DNA of 64,000 nt from Cellvibrio japonicus Ueda107 (GCF_000019225.1 NC_010995.1:1248501-1312500); one strand, 5' to 3'; positions 52,361-61,190 are shown, counted from the first letter of the stretch. Translations and numbers: made by a program. The notes: generated by a model from the sequence alone, not told the origin.

Positions 52361-53131
52361 TCAGAATACTTCGTCGCTGCGCCTGGTCAGGATTTCCACC
52401 CCGTCTTTGGTAACCACCATGGTGTGTTCCCACTGTGCAGAGAGACGGCCGTCTTTGGTTTCCACAGTCCAGCCGTCAGCTTTGAGCTTGGTGTTCGGCT
52501 TGCCGGCATTGATCATGGGCTCGATGGTAAAGCACATGCCTTCTTTTAATTCCATGCCGGTGCCGGGGCGACCGTAGTGAAGGATTTGCGGATCTTCGTG
52601 GAAGACCTTGCCGATACCGTGCCCGCAGTATTCGCGCACGACCGAGTAGTAATTGGCCTCAGCATGCTGCTGGATTACATGACCGATATCGCCCAGACGG
52701 CAACCGGGCTTGACCAGCTTGATGGCTTTGTACATGCACTCCTGGGTGACATTGACCAGGCGCTCGGCATGGGGGGCCGGTGTTCCCACAAAATACATAG
52801 CGCTGGTATCGCCGTGGTAGCCCTCGTAAATCACCGTGACATCAATATTGATAATGTCACCGCTCTTGAGGATTTTTTTCTCGGAGGGGATTCCGTGGCA
52901 GACAACCTGGTTAACCGAGGTGCAGATGGATTTGGGAAAACCGCGATAGCCCAGGCAGGCGGGAATCGCTTTTTGCACATTAACGATATGGTCGTGGCAG
53001 AGCTTGTCCAGCTCAGCGGTGCTAACCCCCGGCTGCACATGGGGGCCAATCATTTCGAGCACTTCTGCCGCCATACGACCGGCAATGCGCATTTTCTCGA
53101 TTTCTTCCGGGGTTTTAATAGTCACTGACAT
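52361..53131 (-). CDS. map: Methionine aminopeptidase type I
   Basis: Removes the initiator methionine from new proteins. The 256-aa protein has the five metal ligands of the family in INIDVTVIYEGYHGDTSAMYF, EYCGHGIG, TIEPM and the final QWEHTMVV. The start MSVTIKTPEE follows the family N-terminus; an upstream ATG at 53152 adds seven residues only. In most gammaproteobacteria it is divergent from rpsB by a short gap; here about 4 kb (orfX-sodA-ZIP and uxuA) separates them. Confidence 0.95.
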   Translation of the reverse strand: MSVTIKTPEEIEKMRIAGRMAAEVLEMIGPHVQPGVSTAELDKLCHDHIVNVQKAIPACLGYRGFPKSICTSVNQVVCHGIPSEKKILKSGDIINIDVTVIYEGYHGDTSAMYFVGTPAPHAERLVNVTQECMYKAIKLVKPGCRLGDIGHVIQQHAEANYYSVVREYCGHGIGKVFHEDPQILHYGRPGTGMELKEGMCFTIEPMINAGKPNTKLKADGWTVETKDGRLSAQWEHTMVVTKDGVEILTRRSDEVF

Positions 53132-53326
53132 GGGTTCGGGCAATCTCGGCATCTATGGCCCCTGGCTTGGAAAATGGCCTTAGGGCGTGGCGAAAATGCC
53201 GCATTCTATACGATTCAGGCCTTTTTGGACCAAAATCAAAAGCAATTATCCCGCTTAACCATGACTATCTATATCTATTGCCTAAAATTGTTGCCATAAG
53301 CTATCAAATGGAAAAATTATTCTTTT

Positions 53327-53345
53327 GTTATTGATAATCACTTGT
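53327..53345 (+). promoter_or_regulatory. Fur-box-like site upstream of the sodA cassette
   Basis: GTTATTGATAATCACTTGT contains the exact TGATAATCA centre of the 19-bp Fur consensus and matches about 13 of its 19 bases. It lies about 100 bp before the orfX-like gene. The remainder of the 310-bp map-orfX gap has no gene. Confidence 0.5.
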
Positions 53346-53442
53346 ATTTGTGGGTGAGTGACGCTACCTTTGTCAAGGATGTGCTTTGACCAAAGTGGGT
53401 TTTGATCCAAGTAACGGTTCGCTATGACAGTAAGGGCCCGCC

Positions 53443-53931
53443 ATGTATGACCACGTTGAATCGCCTGGAGATCACCAACTCGCTTTGAGTGCGTGGAAGC
53501 AGGCTATTCAACTGGGGAATCAGGCACTCACCGACAAGCTTATGGAAAAAGCGCGAATTAACTATCAGGTTGCCCTGCACATGGCACGCGCCATGGCGAG
53601 AGCGACCAGCGATTGGGGCACAGGGATTTCCGTGCTGCAGACCGACAGGATCATGGCTGCATGGGTAGTGACCCAGCATAACCTGGCGGATTTGTATGTG
53701 CAGATCGGGTTATTGGGCCGTGCCGCTGAACATCTGTGTGACGCGCACGAATTTATCTTTGGTCTACGCAATCATCCGATGGATGCAGTGGCTGATCTGG
53801 CGTTGCGGCATTTGCGCATTACCGGTATGGAGCTGATGGTATTTCTCCAAAAGTATGGCGATTATCCCCGGATTAGCCAAACGCTCTGGGCGACCCAAAT
53901 ACCCTTCTCCCCATTGTCACCAACGCAGTGA
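53443..53931 (+). CDS. Hypothetical protein, OrfX-like, upstream of sodA
   Basis: A 162-aa soluble, mostly helical protein with no signal peptide; helices resemble TPR-like repeats (WKQAIQLGNQALTDKLMEKARINYQVALHM; TQHNLADLYVQIGLLGRAAEHL). In Pseudomonas aeruginosa an unknown gene called orfX occupies the same place before sodA in a Fur-controlled operon, and this product is about the same length, so it is probably the homologue. No function is known. It lies 51 bp before sodA on the same strand and likely shares its message. Confidence 0.7.
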   Translation: MYDHVESPGDHQLALSAWKQAIQLGNQALTDKLMEKARINYQVALHMARAMARATSDWGTGISVLQTDRIMAAWVVTQHNLADLYVQIGLLGRAAEHLCDAHEFIFGLRNHPMDAVADLALRHLRITGMELMVFLQKYGDYPRISQTLWATQIPFSPLSPTQ

Positions 53932-53982
53932 ACCAATCCTTTATCGATACAGTTTTTATTGGGTGCAGGAATCCTGAATATT

Positions 53983-54609
53983 ATGACTTATACACTTCCC
54001 CCGCTTGATTACGCCTACGATGCCCTTGAGCCTCACATCGACACTAAAACGATGGAGATTCACCATACCAAGCATCATCAGACTTATATCAACAACCTGA
54101 ATGCGGCCATTGAAAATACCGATTACCAGTCGCTCAGCCTGGAACAATTGCTTACCGGCATCCCGTCATTGCCGGAAAAGTTGCGCGATGCGATTCGCAA
54201 CCATGGCGGCGGCCATGCTAACCACAGCCTGTTCTGGAAGGTGATGTCCCCTGCGGGCGGCGGCGAGCCCGGCGGCGCGCTGGCGGCGGCAATCCAAACT
54301 GAGCTGGGTGGGTTGGAGGCGTTCAAGCAAGCCTTCACGGCAGCGGCGCTGACCCGTTTTGGCAGTGGTTGGGCGTGGTTGTCGGTTACCCCGGCCAAAA
54401 CCCTGGTTGTTGAAAGCACGGGCAATCAGGATAGTCCCTTGATGCAGGGAAATATCCCGATCCTCGGGTTGGATGTGTGGGAGCATGCCTATTACCTGCG
54501 CTATCAAAACCGTCGCCCCGAGTACATTGCCGCTTTTTACAACGTGGTTAACTGGCCTGAAGTTGAGCAGCGCTACCAAGCTGCACTTGCACAAGGATCG
54601 GCAACTTAA
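53983..54609 (+). CDS. sodA: Superoxide dismutase, manganese type
   Basis: Converts superoxide to oxygen and hydrogen peroxide. The 208-aa protein has metal ligands in HHTKHHQTYI (His27), GGHANHSLFW and DVWEHAYYLRYQNRRPEY. The sequence GNQDSPLMQGN, with the active-site glutamine in this loop, marks the manganese group rather than the iron group. The start MTYTLPPLDY is the family N-terminus, preceded by AGGAATC. A ZIP metal transporter gene overlaps its stop by one base, which fits manganese supply, and a Fur-like box upstream predicts induction when iron is low. Confidence 0.94.
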   Translation: MTYTLPPLDYAYDALEPHIDTKTMEIHHTKHHQTYINNLNAAIENTDYQSLSLEQLLTGIPSLPEKLRDAIRNHGGGHANHSLFWKVMSPAGGGEPGGALAAAIQTELGGLEAFKQAFTAAALTRFGSGWAWLSVTPAKTLVVESTGNQDSPLMQGNIPILGLDVWEHAYYLRYQNRRPEYIAAFYNVVNWPEVEQRYQAALAQGSAT

Positions 54610-55529
54610 TGAGTAAGGCGACCTCTGGTGGGCATACTGGTTCAGCTGCTGCTTTTCTTGATTGGATCAAGGCATCGTTATTCCGCCGCACATTGGGTTT
54701 ACTCATCAACCTGATTGGATTGGTGGTATTGGTTTATACCTGTTGGGGCAAATTGCAGGTTATGCCCAATGTGCCGGAAGCATTGGTCGGTGGATTGATT
54801 GCGGCGGGATGTACAGCATTGGGAGCCGCATCGATTGTGTTTTTTCGCAATCTATCTGCCAGGATTCTGGATAGTTTGCTGGGCTTTGGGGCGGGCGTGA
54901 TGCTGGCCGCATCGGTTTTTTCATTAATATTGCCCGGCCTGGATGCCGCCAGGGGATTAGGCATGGGCAGTTGGCAGGCCGCGTGCACCCTGGGGGTAAG
55001 TGTGCTGTTCGGCAGTTGCCTGATGTTGTTTATCGACAGCCGTTTGCCCCATGAGCATTTCATCAAGGGCGTGGAGGGGCCTGTATCAATCATCAGGCGC
55101 ACCTGGCTTTTTGTATTTGCCATTACCCTGCACAACCTGCCTGAAGGGCTTGCCATTGGCGTTGCTTACGCCAGCGGCCCGGAGGTTGGCAAGCCATTGA
55201 TGACGGGTATTTCCATTCAGGATATTCCCGAGGGGTTGGTCGTTGCGATTGCGTTGGTTGCGGCGGGATATTCGCGTACCAAAGCCATGTTAATTGGCGC
55301 TGCATCGGGTTTGGTTGAGCCCCTGGGGGCGGCCCTGGGCGCAGGAATTGTCAGTCATTCAGTGCTCTTGCTGCCCTGGGGGTTAGGGTTTGCTGCGGGG
55401 GCAATGCTGTTTGTTGTCAGCCATGAAATCATTCCCGAGTCCCACCGCAAAGGCCATGAGATCCATGCCACCAGCGGCTTAACTATCGGGTTTATTTTGA
55501 TGATGATCCTCGACAATGCCTTTCAATAA
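54609..55529 (+). CDS. ZIP family metal transporter (GufA-like)
   Basis: A 306-aa importer of divalent metals. About eight membrane helices are present; the metal-path motifs HNLPEGLAIGVAY and SIQDIPEGLVVAIAL are in the two central helices, and a histidine/acid-rich loop lies before them (SRLPHEHFIKGVEG). It overlaps the sodA stop by one base (TAATG), so the two are translated together. A role in manganese uptake under iron limitation is the natural inference; zinc is also possible for this family. A terminator begins inside the last codons. Confidence 0.88.
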   Translation: MSKATSGGHTGSAAAFLDWIKASLFRRTLGLLINLIGLVVLVYTCWGKLQVMPNVPEALVGGLIAAGCTALGAASIVFFRNLSARILDSLLGFGAGVMLAASVFSLILPGLDAARGLGMGSWQAACTLGVSVLFGSCLMLFIDSRLPHEHFIKGVEGPVSIIRRTWLFVFAITLHNLPEGLAIGVAYASGPEVGKPLMTGISIQDIPEGLVVAIALVAAGYSRTKAMLIGAASGLVEPLGAALGAGIVSHSVLLLPWGLGFAAGAMLFVVSHEIIPESHRKGHEIHATSGLTIGFILMMILDNAFQ

Positions 55530-55559
55530 ACTGCCGATCAATACATTGATCGGCAGTTT
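55528..55559 (+). terminator. Terminator after the ZIP gene
   Basis: A near-perfect stem AAACTGCCGATCAA/TTGATCGGCAGTTT of 14-15 bp that begins at the stop codon of the transporter. Confidence 0.7.
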
Positions 55560-55625
55560 ATTCAGGGCGCGCTCCTTCACGAAATAAATACGCCCTTTAT
55601 GGTCGATGGTTTAATACCATTATGA

Positions 55626-56814
55626 TTATGCCCTGCGGCGGCGCAGGCTGGTCAGTGCGTGAATAACACCGCGCAATTCCGCCAGCCCCTTCATGCGGCC
55701 GGCATAGGAATAGCCGGGGTTGATACCCGGTTTGCCTATTTCGTCGCCCATCAGGTGGCCGTGGTCGGGGCGCATGGCGATAGGCGGTAGTTGCGCCCTG
55801 TTGGCGGCGGCGGTCTTCCTCGTCCAGCAGGGCCTCCACCAGGCCAACCATGTCGTTATCGCCATCCAGGTGGTCAGATTCGTAGAAAGAGCCATCGTCC
55901 TCTCGCTTGATATTGCGCAGGTGCACAAAGTAGATGCGGTCGCCAAATTCGCGCGCCATGGCCACCAGGTCGTTGTCGCAGCGGGCGCCGTAGGAGCCGG
56001 CGCAGAGGGTCAGGCCATTGGCGGGGCTGGGTGCGGCCTGGAGCAGGGCGCGGGCGTCATCGGCGGTGGATACCACCCGCGGCAGGCCAAACAGCGAAAA
56101 GGGCGGGTCATCGGGGTGGATCGCCATGCGAATCCCCACTTCCTCCGCCACCGGGATAATCTCGCGCAGAAAGGCAAACAGGTTGGCGCGCATGCCCTCG
56201 TTGCCCAACCGGATAAACTGGTCGATAGCGGCGCGTATGCCTTCGCGATTATAGGAGCCCTCGCCCCCGGGCAGGCCGGCAATGATGTTCTTTTCCAGTA
56301 ACTGCTTTTCCTCATCGCCCATGGCATCCAGGCGAGCCTTGGCCTTGGCCAGCACCTCGGGTTGGTAATCCGCTTCGGCGCCGGGGCGCTGGAGGATGTA
56401 AGCGTCATAGGCGGCAAAGTCGCTCATTTCAAAGCGCAGCGCCTGGCTCTTGTTGGGCAGGGTGTAGCTCAGGTTGGTGCGGGTCCAGTCGACTACCGGC
56501 ATAAAGTTGTAACAGACATCGTAAACACCAGCGGCAGCCAGGTTGCGCAGGCTGGTTTTGTAATTCTCTATGTAGGAATGATAGTTGCCGGTGCGGGTTT
56601 TAATGTCGTTGTGCAGCGGCACACTTTCCACCACTGCCCATTCCAGTCCGTGATCCTCGATCATCTTTTTGCGCGCTTGTATATCGGCCAGGGGCCAGGC
56701 TGCGCCCGTGGGGATATGGTGCAGGGAGGTCACTATGCCGCTCGCACCGGCCTGGGCAATATGTTGCAGGGAGACGGAATCATTGGGGCCAAACCAGCGC
56801 CAGGTTTCTTTCAT
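55626..56814 (-). pseudogene. uxuA: Mannonate dehydratase with one extra base near its 3' end
   Basis: Converts D-mannonate to 2-keto-3-deoxygluconate in glucuronate breakdown. From ATG 56814 the frame encodes the family sequence MKETWRWFGPNDSVSL through to EALLDEEDRRRQQG, then is out of frame and ends abnormally at 55597. The adjacent frame continues the family sequence from about 55805: IAMRPDHGHLMGDEIGKPG and GRMKGLAELRGVIHAL to a stop at 55626. The interval is 1189 bp, so loss of one base near 55795-55810 gives 395 aa, the E. coli length. The lost part carries the conserved RPDHG active-site segment, so the encoded protein should be inactive unless the extra base is an error. Confidence 0.85.
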
Positions 56815-56868
56815 ACTGCGGTAATCTCGTGAAAATGGTGGAAACGGCAAATGAGCAGTTGTTTAGCT

Positions 56869-56906
56869 ACTAGTATACAAGATGCTCATTGTATGGCCTA
56901 GTATCC
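56869..56906. promoter_or_regulatory. Inverted repeats in the uxuA-rpsB gap
   Basis: TATACAA and TTGTATG arms, eight bases apart, are flanked by CTAG on both sides. The site is about 55 bp before uxuA and could bind a GntR-type hexuronate regulator, but it does not match the E. coli UxuR consensus. Confidence 0.35.
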
Positions 56907-56998
56907 AAAGGGTTAGATATTAAAGAAGTATGATGACCGCCAGATAGCAGATTCCTTGGGTTCAGGGATAATTTTTGATGTATTTGTCGGTTGATTTG

Positions 56999-57198
56999 TG
57001 GTATAAAGCGCGCCTCTTTTCGCCCGGCCTACTTAAACGGTGGGATAAACGGTGTGAAAAGACCCCAAATCCGTCCTTGGGCGGTATCACTGAACGTCAC
57101 ACATGCACCGACACGCGAAACCTGGGTGCCCCCGCTGCGGCTGGGGTTGGTGAGCGGGGTGTGTGGAGGCCTAACCCGTAATAGATAGGAACTTTGCT
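56999..57198 (+). promoter_or_regulatory. rpsB promoter and S2-type leader
   Basis: An extended -10, TGGTATAAA (56999-57007), predicts a start near 57014 and a leader of about 185 nt. The leader is GC-rich with several hairpin arms (GGGTGCCCCC, GGGGTTGGTGAGCGGGGTG). In gammaproteobacteria such a leader binds S2 and represses rpsB-tsf; that role is inferred from position, not shown by sequence alone. Confidence 0.5.
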
Positions 57199-57939
57199 AT
57201 GCCACAAGTAAGCATGCGCGATATGCTGTCCGCCGGTGTCCACTTTGGTCACCAAACCCGTTACTGGAACCCCAAGATGGGCAAATACATCTTCGGCGCC
57301 CGTAACAAGATTCACATCATTAACCTTGAGCACACTGTACCAGCGTTCAATGAAGCCCTGAACCTGATCACCCAAATGGCAGCTCAAAAGAAAAAAATCC
57401 TGTTTGTGGGTACCAAGCGCGCTGCGCAAAAGACCATCAAAGAGCAAGCAGAACGCGCTGGCCAGCCGTTTGTTAGCCATCGCTGGTTGGGCGGTATGCT
57501 CACCAACTACAAAACCATCCGCGCCTCTATCCGTCGCCTGAGCGATTTGACTACCCAAAGTCAGGACGGCACTTTTGCCAAACTGACCAAGAAAGAAGCC
57601 CTGATGCGTTCCCGTGACATGGAGAAGCTTGAGCGCTCCATCGGCGGTATCAAGGGTATGGGCGGTCTGCCCGATGCCATGTTCGTGATCGATGTGGAAC
57701 ACGAGCGCATTGCCATTCAGGAAGCTAACAAGTTGGGTATCCCTGTTATTGGTGTTGTTGATACCAACAGCAGCCCTGAAGGTATCGACTATGTCATTCC
57801 CGGCAATGATGACGCCATTCGCGCTATCAAGCTCTATGCAACGGCTATCGCCGATGCCTGCCTGGAAGGCTCCAAGTCCTCTGCATCTGTACCTAACAAA
57901 GATGAGTACGTTGCTGCTGAAGATGGCGCTGCTGAATAA
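57199..57939 (+). CDS. rpsB: 30S ribosomal protein S2
   Basis: A 246-aa structural protein of the small subunit, needed for binding of bS1. It carries VSMRDMLSAGVHFGHQTRYWNP and KMGKYIFGARNKIHIINLE at the start and GIPVIGVVDTNSSPEGIDYVIPGNDDAIR later, all strongly conserved. The start follows TAGGAAC. tsf follows after a 124-bp gap containing a terminator-like hairpin, as in E. coli. Confidence 0.98.
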   Translation: MPQVSMRDMLSAGVHFGHQTRYWNPKMGKYIFGARNKIHIINLEHTVPAFNEALNLITQMAAQKKKILFVGTKRAAQKTIKEQAERAGQPFVSHRWLGGMLTNYKTIRASIRRLSDLTTQSQDGTFAKLTKKEALMRSRDMEKLERSIGGIKGMGGLPDAMFVIDVEHERIAIQEANKLGIPVIGVVDTNSSPEGIDYVIPGNDDAIRAIKLYATAIADACLEGSKSSASVPNKDEYVAAEDGAAE

Positions 57940-58001
57940 GTTCAGGCGTCATTAAACGACCATAAAGTTCCCGCACACTTCGTGTTCGGGAGTTGTCGGA
58001 A

Positions 58002-58025
58002 GAGGGGGCTAGGCCCCCTTTTTTC
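58002..58025 (+). terminator. Terminator/attenuator between rpsB and tsf
   Basis: A stem AGGGGGC/GCCCCCT with a 3-nt loop, followed by TTTTTT. tsf expression needs read-through or its own promoter; partial termination here would lower EF-Ts relative to S2. Confidence 0.75.
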
Positions 58026-58063
58026 AACCGGTTTTTTGAACATATTTGATTGAGGAATACACC

Positions 58064-58936
58064 ATGAGCGCTGTTACCCCCGCACTGGTAAAAGAACTGC
58101 GTGACCGCACTGGCCTGGGCATGATGGAATGTAAAAAAGCCCTGGGTGATGCCAATGGCGATATCGAGCTGGCGATTGAAAACCTGCGCAAGGTTTCCGG
58201 TTTGAAAGCGGCCAAGAAAGAAGGCCGCACCGCAGCTGACGGTGTTGTTGCTGTGAAAGTGGCTGCTGATAACAGCTACGGTGTAGCAGTAGAAGTTAAC
58301 TCTGAAACTGACTTCGTTGCGCGCGATGCCGGCTTCCTGGCGTTCGTGAACAGTGTGGTGGAAAAAGCCTTTGCCGCCAAGCAAACCGATGTTGCTGCGG
58401 TTATGGCTGGCGAGCTGGAAATTGCCCGCGAAGCCTTAGTGCAAAAAATTGGTGAAAAAATCAGTGTGCGCCGTATTAACCTGGTAGAAGGTGGTGTGGT
58501 TGGCGGTTATGTCCACCTGAACAACCGTATTGCGGTGTTGGTGCAACTGGAAGGTGGCAGCGAAGACGTTGCTAAAGATGTTGCTATGCACGTAGCTGCT
58601 GTTAATCCACAAGTGGTTAGCGCTGACCAAATGCCAGCCGACGTTGTTGAGAAAGAAAAAGAAATCATCCGCGCTCAACCGGACATGGCCGGCAAGCCCG
58701 CTGAGATCGTTGAGAAGATGATTGTTGGCCGTATCAGCAAGTTCCTGAAGGAAGCCAGCCTGGTTGACCAGCCTTTCGTTAAGAATCCGGAGCAAACCGT
58801 TGCCCAGTTTGCCAAAGCGGGCGGTGCAACCGTTAAGAGCTTTGTGCGCCTGGAAGTGGGCGAAGGCATCGAAGTGGCTGTTGTGGACTTCGCTGCTGAA
58901 GTGGCTGCGCAAGTGGCTGCCTCTGCCAAGTCGTAA
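58064..58936 (+). CDS. tsf: Elongation factor Ts
   Basis: Guanine-nucleotide exchange factor that recharges EF-Tu. The 290-aa protein begins with the UBA-like TPALVKELRDRTGLGMMECKKAL and contains the core TDFVARDAGF that contacts EF-Tu. The start MSAVTPALV follows TGAGGAA; an in-frame ATG at 58046 has no site. pyrH normally follows directly, but here a strong terminator and two extra genes intervene. Confidence 0.97.
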   Translation: MSAVTPALVKELRDRTGLGMMECKKALGDANGDIELAIENLRKVSGLKAAKKEGRTAADGVVAVKVAADNSYGVAVEVNSETDFVARDAGFLAFVNSVVEKAFAAKQTDVAAVMAGELEIAREALVQKIGEKISVRRINLVEGGVVGGYVHLNNRIAVLVQLEGGSEDVAKDVAMHVAAVNPQVVSADQMPADVVEKEKEIIRAQPDMAGKPAEIVEKMIVGRISKFLKEASLVDQPFVKNPEQTVAQFAKAGGATVKSFVRLEVGEGIEVAVVDFAAEVAAQVAASAKS

Positions 58937-58952
58937 TTTCTCCCGGTGAGAT

Positions 58953-58989
58953 AAAAAAGCCCTGTATTGCAGAATGCAGGGCTTTTTTA
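58953..58989 (+). terminator. Terminator after tsf
   Basis: A hairpin with AAAAAAGCCCTG/CAGGGCTTTTTT arms, one mismatch region and a long T-run, 17 bp past the stop. It separates tsf from the inserted pair. Confidence 0.85.
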
Positions 58990-59070
58990 TTCTGGCTATA
59001 CTCTGCGATACCACCCGCGGCGCGCTTTATCGCCTCTTAACCTGTTAGATGGTCGAAAGGATTTAGCAAT

Positions 59071-60594
59071 ATGCAAACCCAAGCGCACGCCCCCGCAGAA
59101 TCATCCGGACAACATCTACCTCATCAGCAATCCACTCCATTATCGACCCAACCGCAAGCCAGCTTCGACGATGCCCGCCCATTAATATCACAACTCAAGG
59201 CCGCCCAGGCCGGTATGGGCGCCAGCCTCCATAACCGTGGATTGCAGTCCCTGCAGGCAAAAATGGTGTCCGGTTCATCCCTGCAAATGAAAAAGGCTGC
59301 AGCTACCGGATCGTCATCCCCGGTTGTACAAATGGGCGGCTGGGAATGGCCGTCCTGGCTGCCGTGGGGCAAGAAAAAGGAAGATCCTTATAAAGATCTT
59401 TCGCCCCAGGACAGGCGTTTGGCACAGATTACTGATTCGATACACGAGGATGAGCGGGCAGCAGACCAGCTGCGCAGACATGGCCAGCATGTGGATCATG
59501 AAGGATTAAGTAATGTCGGGCGGCTCCATGCCCATAGGGCGCGTGTGCGCGATGCTGCCGATACACCCACGAGTCGAACCCTGCTTGAAAAAGTCGATAG
59601 TGTGGGCGGTGCGGGTTCTTTTGTCGGTGGGCAGGCCGTTACCCTGGGGAATCTGCTGGGCGATGACAAGCTTGGATTTGGCGGCGCGGTTACCAAGGCG
59701 TCGGGTGAGGGAGTCGGTGTTGTTGGTTCGCTGATCAATGCGGGCATAGGCATTCATGACATAGCCACCTCAAAAGAGCAACGAGGTGATAAGGCTATAA
59801 AAGGGGTTGGGGTGGCAGGTTCCCTGGCCAGTGCAGCCCAGTCTGGTGCCAGTGGCCTGGGTACCGTTTCCGGGCTGTTGCCAAATGTTGGTGGGCTGTC
59901 CAGTGTGGCTGGGGCGGCAAGCTCTGTTATTGCGCCGGCCGCGATTGCCAAGAGCGGTGCGGATGTGATTACCGGATTGGCAACCGGAGGTCTGGCCCAT
60001 TACCGGAGTAATAAATTGGCTGCCATGCAAAATGATTATGGCAACAGTCAGCATGGTATTGCCAAATATGCCAGTGATAACCAATGGACCAAGGCCAAAG
60101 CCAATTATGGCAAAGCCTTCGGTGGTGCCCTGGGGGTAGCGGGTGGCGCTGTGCTCTTGGCGGCGGGACTGTCGAATCCTATCGGCTGGGGCCTGTTGGG
60201 TGGCGCTGCTGTGGTTGGACTGGGATTGGCTGCCTACAAGGCCTACAAAAAACACCAGATGGGCAAAAAACTGAAAGAGGATGGGAATTATCGCGGCATG
60301 CTGGCCGGAAACCATATTGTGGTTCCCGACCAGGTTCCCCGGCAGGGATTTGGCGATTACTTTAAAACAGAATCGATGCGCAGGAATGAAAATGTCAGGG
60401 GGCAAATTGCCACGCACCTTGCGCAAAGTGAAGGCAGGAGGTATTCGGATGATGAGCCAAATGAGTCCGCTCAAATTGTCAATTATCTCGGTGTAAAGGA
60501 AGCACGTAAAGCCAGTGCGTTCGACAGGCTTCTGTCAGGGGGAGATGATGAGCAGCAGCGCGCCAAGGCAATTGCGAAAGGGCTGGATTTCTAA
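59071..60594 (+). CDS. Putative secreted effector with Gly/Ala-rich membrane segments
   Basis: A 507-aa protein I do not recognise as a known enzyme. Residues 1-88 are low complexity, rich in Gln, Ser and Ala, without a Sec signal, and end in SSPVVQM; the pattern DDARPLISQLKAAQ...LQAK...PVVQ resembles leaders of cargo proteins linked to contractile injection systems. A tryptophan cluster (GGWEWPSWLPWGKKK) follows, then a charged helical part, a Gly/Ala/Ser-rich hydrophobic stretch at about 165-315, two membrane-like helices at about 350-390 and a charged C-terminus. A pore-forming or membrane-acting toxin is possible. GAAAGGA precedes the start; TATACT at 58997 may be its promoter. A chaperone-like gene follows. 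Confidence 0.6.
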   Translation: MQTQAHAPAESSGQHLPHQQSTPLSTQPQASFDDARPLISQLKAAQAGMGASLHNRGLQSLQAKMVSGSSLQMKKAAATGSSSPVVQMGGWEWPSWLPWGKKKEDPYKDLSPQDRRLAQITDSIHEDERAADQLRRHGQHVDHEGLSNVGRLHAHRARVRDAADTPTSRTLLEKVDSVGGAGSFVGGQAVTLGNLLGDDKLGFGGAVTKASGEGVGVVGSLINAGIGIHDIATSKEQRGDKAIKGVGVAGSLASAAQSGASGLGTVSGLLPNVGGLSSVAGAASSVIAPAAIAKSGADVITGLATGGLAHYRSNKLAAMQNDYGNSQHGIAKYASDNQWTKAKANYGKAFGGALGVAGGAVLLAAGLSNPIGWGLLGGAAVVGLGLAAYKAYKKHQMGKKLKEDGNYRGMLAGNHIVVPDQVPRQGFGDYFKTESMRRNENVRGQIATHLAQSEGRRYSDDEPNESAQIVNYLGVKEARKASAFDRLLSGGDDEQQRAKAIAKGLDF

Positions 60595-60650
60595 GCTGCG
60601 ATAAGCGGTAGTGATAAACGTGGTGCTGATAATAGAGCAGGATTATCCCA

Positions 60651-61190
60651 ATGGCAGTAACAACCGATTATGGCGCGCAATTAGCGCATTTTGCACAAGC
60701 CCTGGAGGGAGAGTCCTTTGCAAGTCGCCTGGTTCCGGAAACAGCGGACGGGCCTGCAACCCTGTTGGTAGCCCTGGCAATGGAGGGGCATCCGCAAGGC
60801 GGGTTGCAACTGGAGCTGTCGTTCCTTCCCGCTATGGAGTCCCAGTTGGCCGGCTTATCCCTGCTGCAATGTTTTGTCGCTATTGCGGGTGTCACCCATG
60901 AGGGTAAACCTGAATTGCGCCGCGCCCTGGCCAGTATTAACCGGTTTAGCCCTATCAATGGATTTGGTCTCCTGGAGCATCAGGGGATTTTGTATTTCCG
61001 GCATACCCTCATGCTGCTCCCCGGGCAGCAGCTCAATGTCCCTTTGGTAATCCAGACTGCCTGGCTGATCAGCTATCTGTTGGAGTTGTTTGGCCCGGGA
61101 CTCAGCCAGTTAGCTGGGCAGGGCGGCTCACTGGAAGATGCCTTCAAGGGGCATGAGTTTGCGCATCTGATCCTGGGTGATCTGGCGTAA
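60651..61190 (+). CDS. YbjN-like / secretion-chaperone-like protein
   Basis: A 179-aa acidic, soluble protein with the alpha/beta pattern of YbjN proteins, a fold shared with type III secretion chaperones. The segment RRALASINRFSPINGFGLLE and the following GILYFRHTLMLLPGQ fits the YbjN core, and a hydrophobic helix (TAWLISYLLELFGPGL) could bind a client. It lies 56 bp after the effector-like gene on the same strand, behind an AGGA ribosome site, so it is probably that protein's chaperone, or else its immunity factor. The family assignment is by pattern only and needs a profile search. Confidence 0.55.
   Translation: MAVTTDYGAQLAHFAQALEGESFASRLVPETADGPATLLVALAMEGHPQGGLQLELSFLPAMESQLAGLSLLQCFVAIAGVTHEGKPELRRALASINRFSPINGFGLLEHQGILYFRHTLMLLPGQQLNVPLVIQTAWLISYLLELFGPGLSQLAGQGGSLEDAFKGHEFAHLILGDLA

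Noticed and set aside
53983..54609. Iron superoxide dismutase (sodB)
   Set aside because: The GNQDSPLMQGN segment and overall sequence are those of manganese enzymes.
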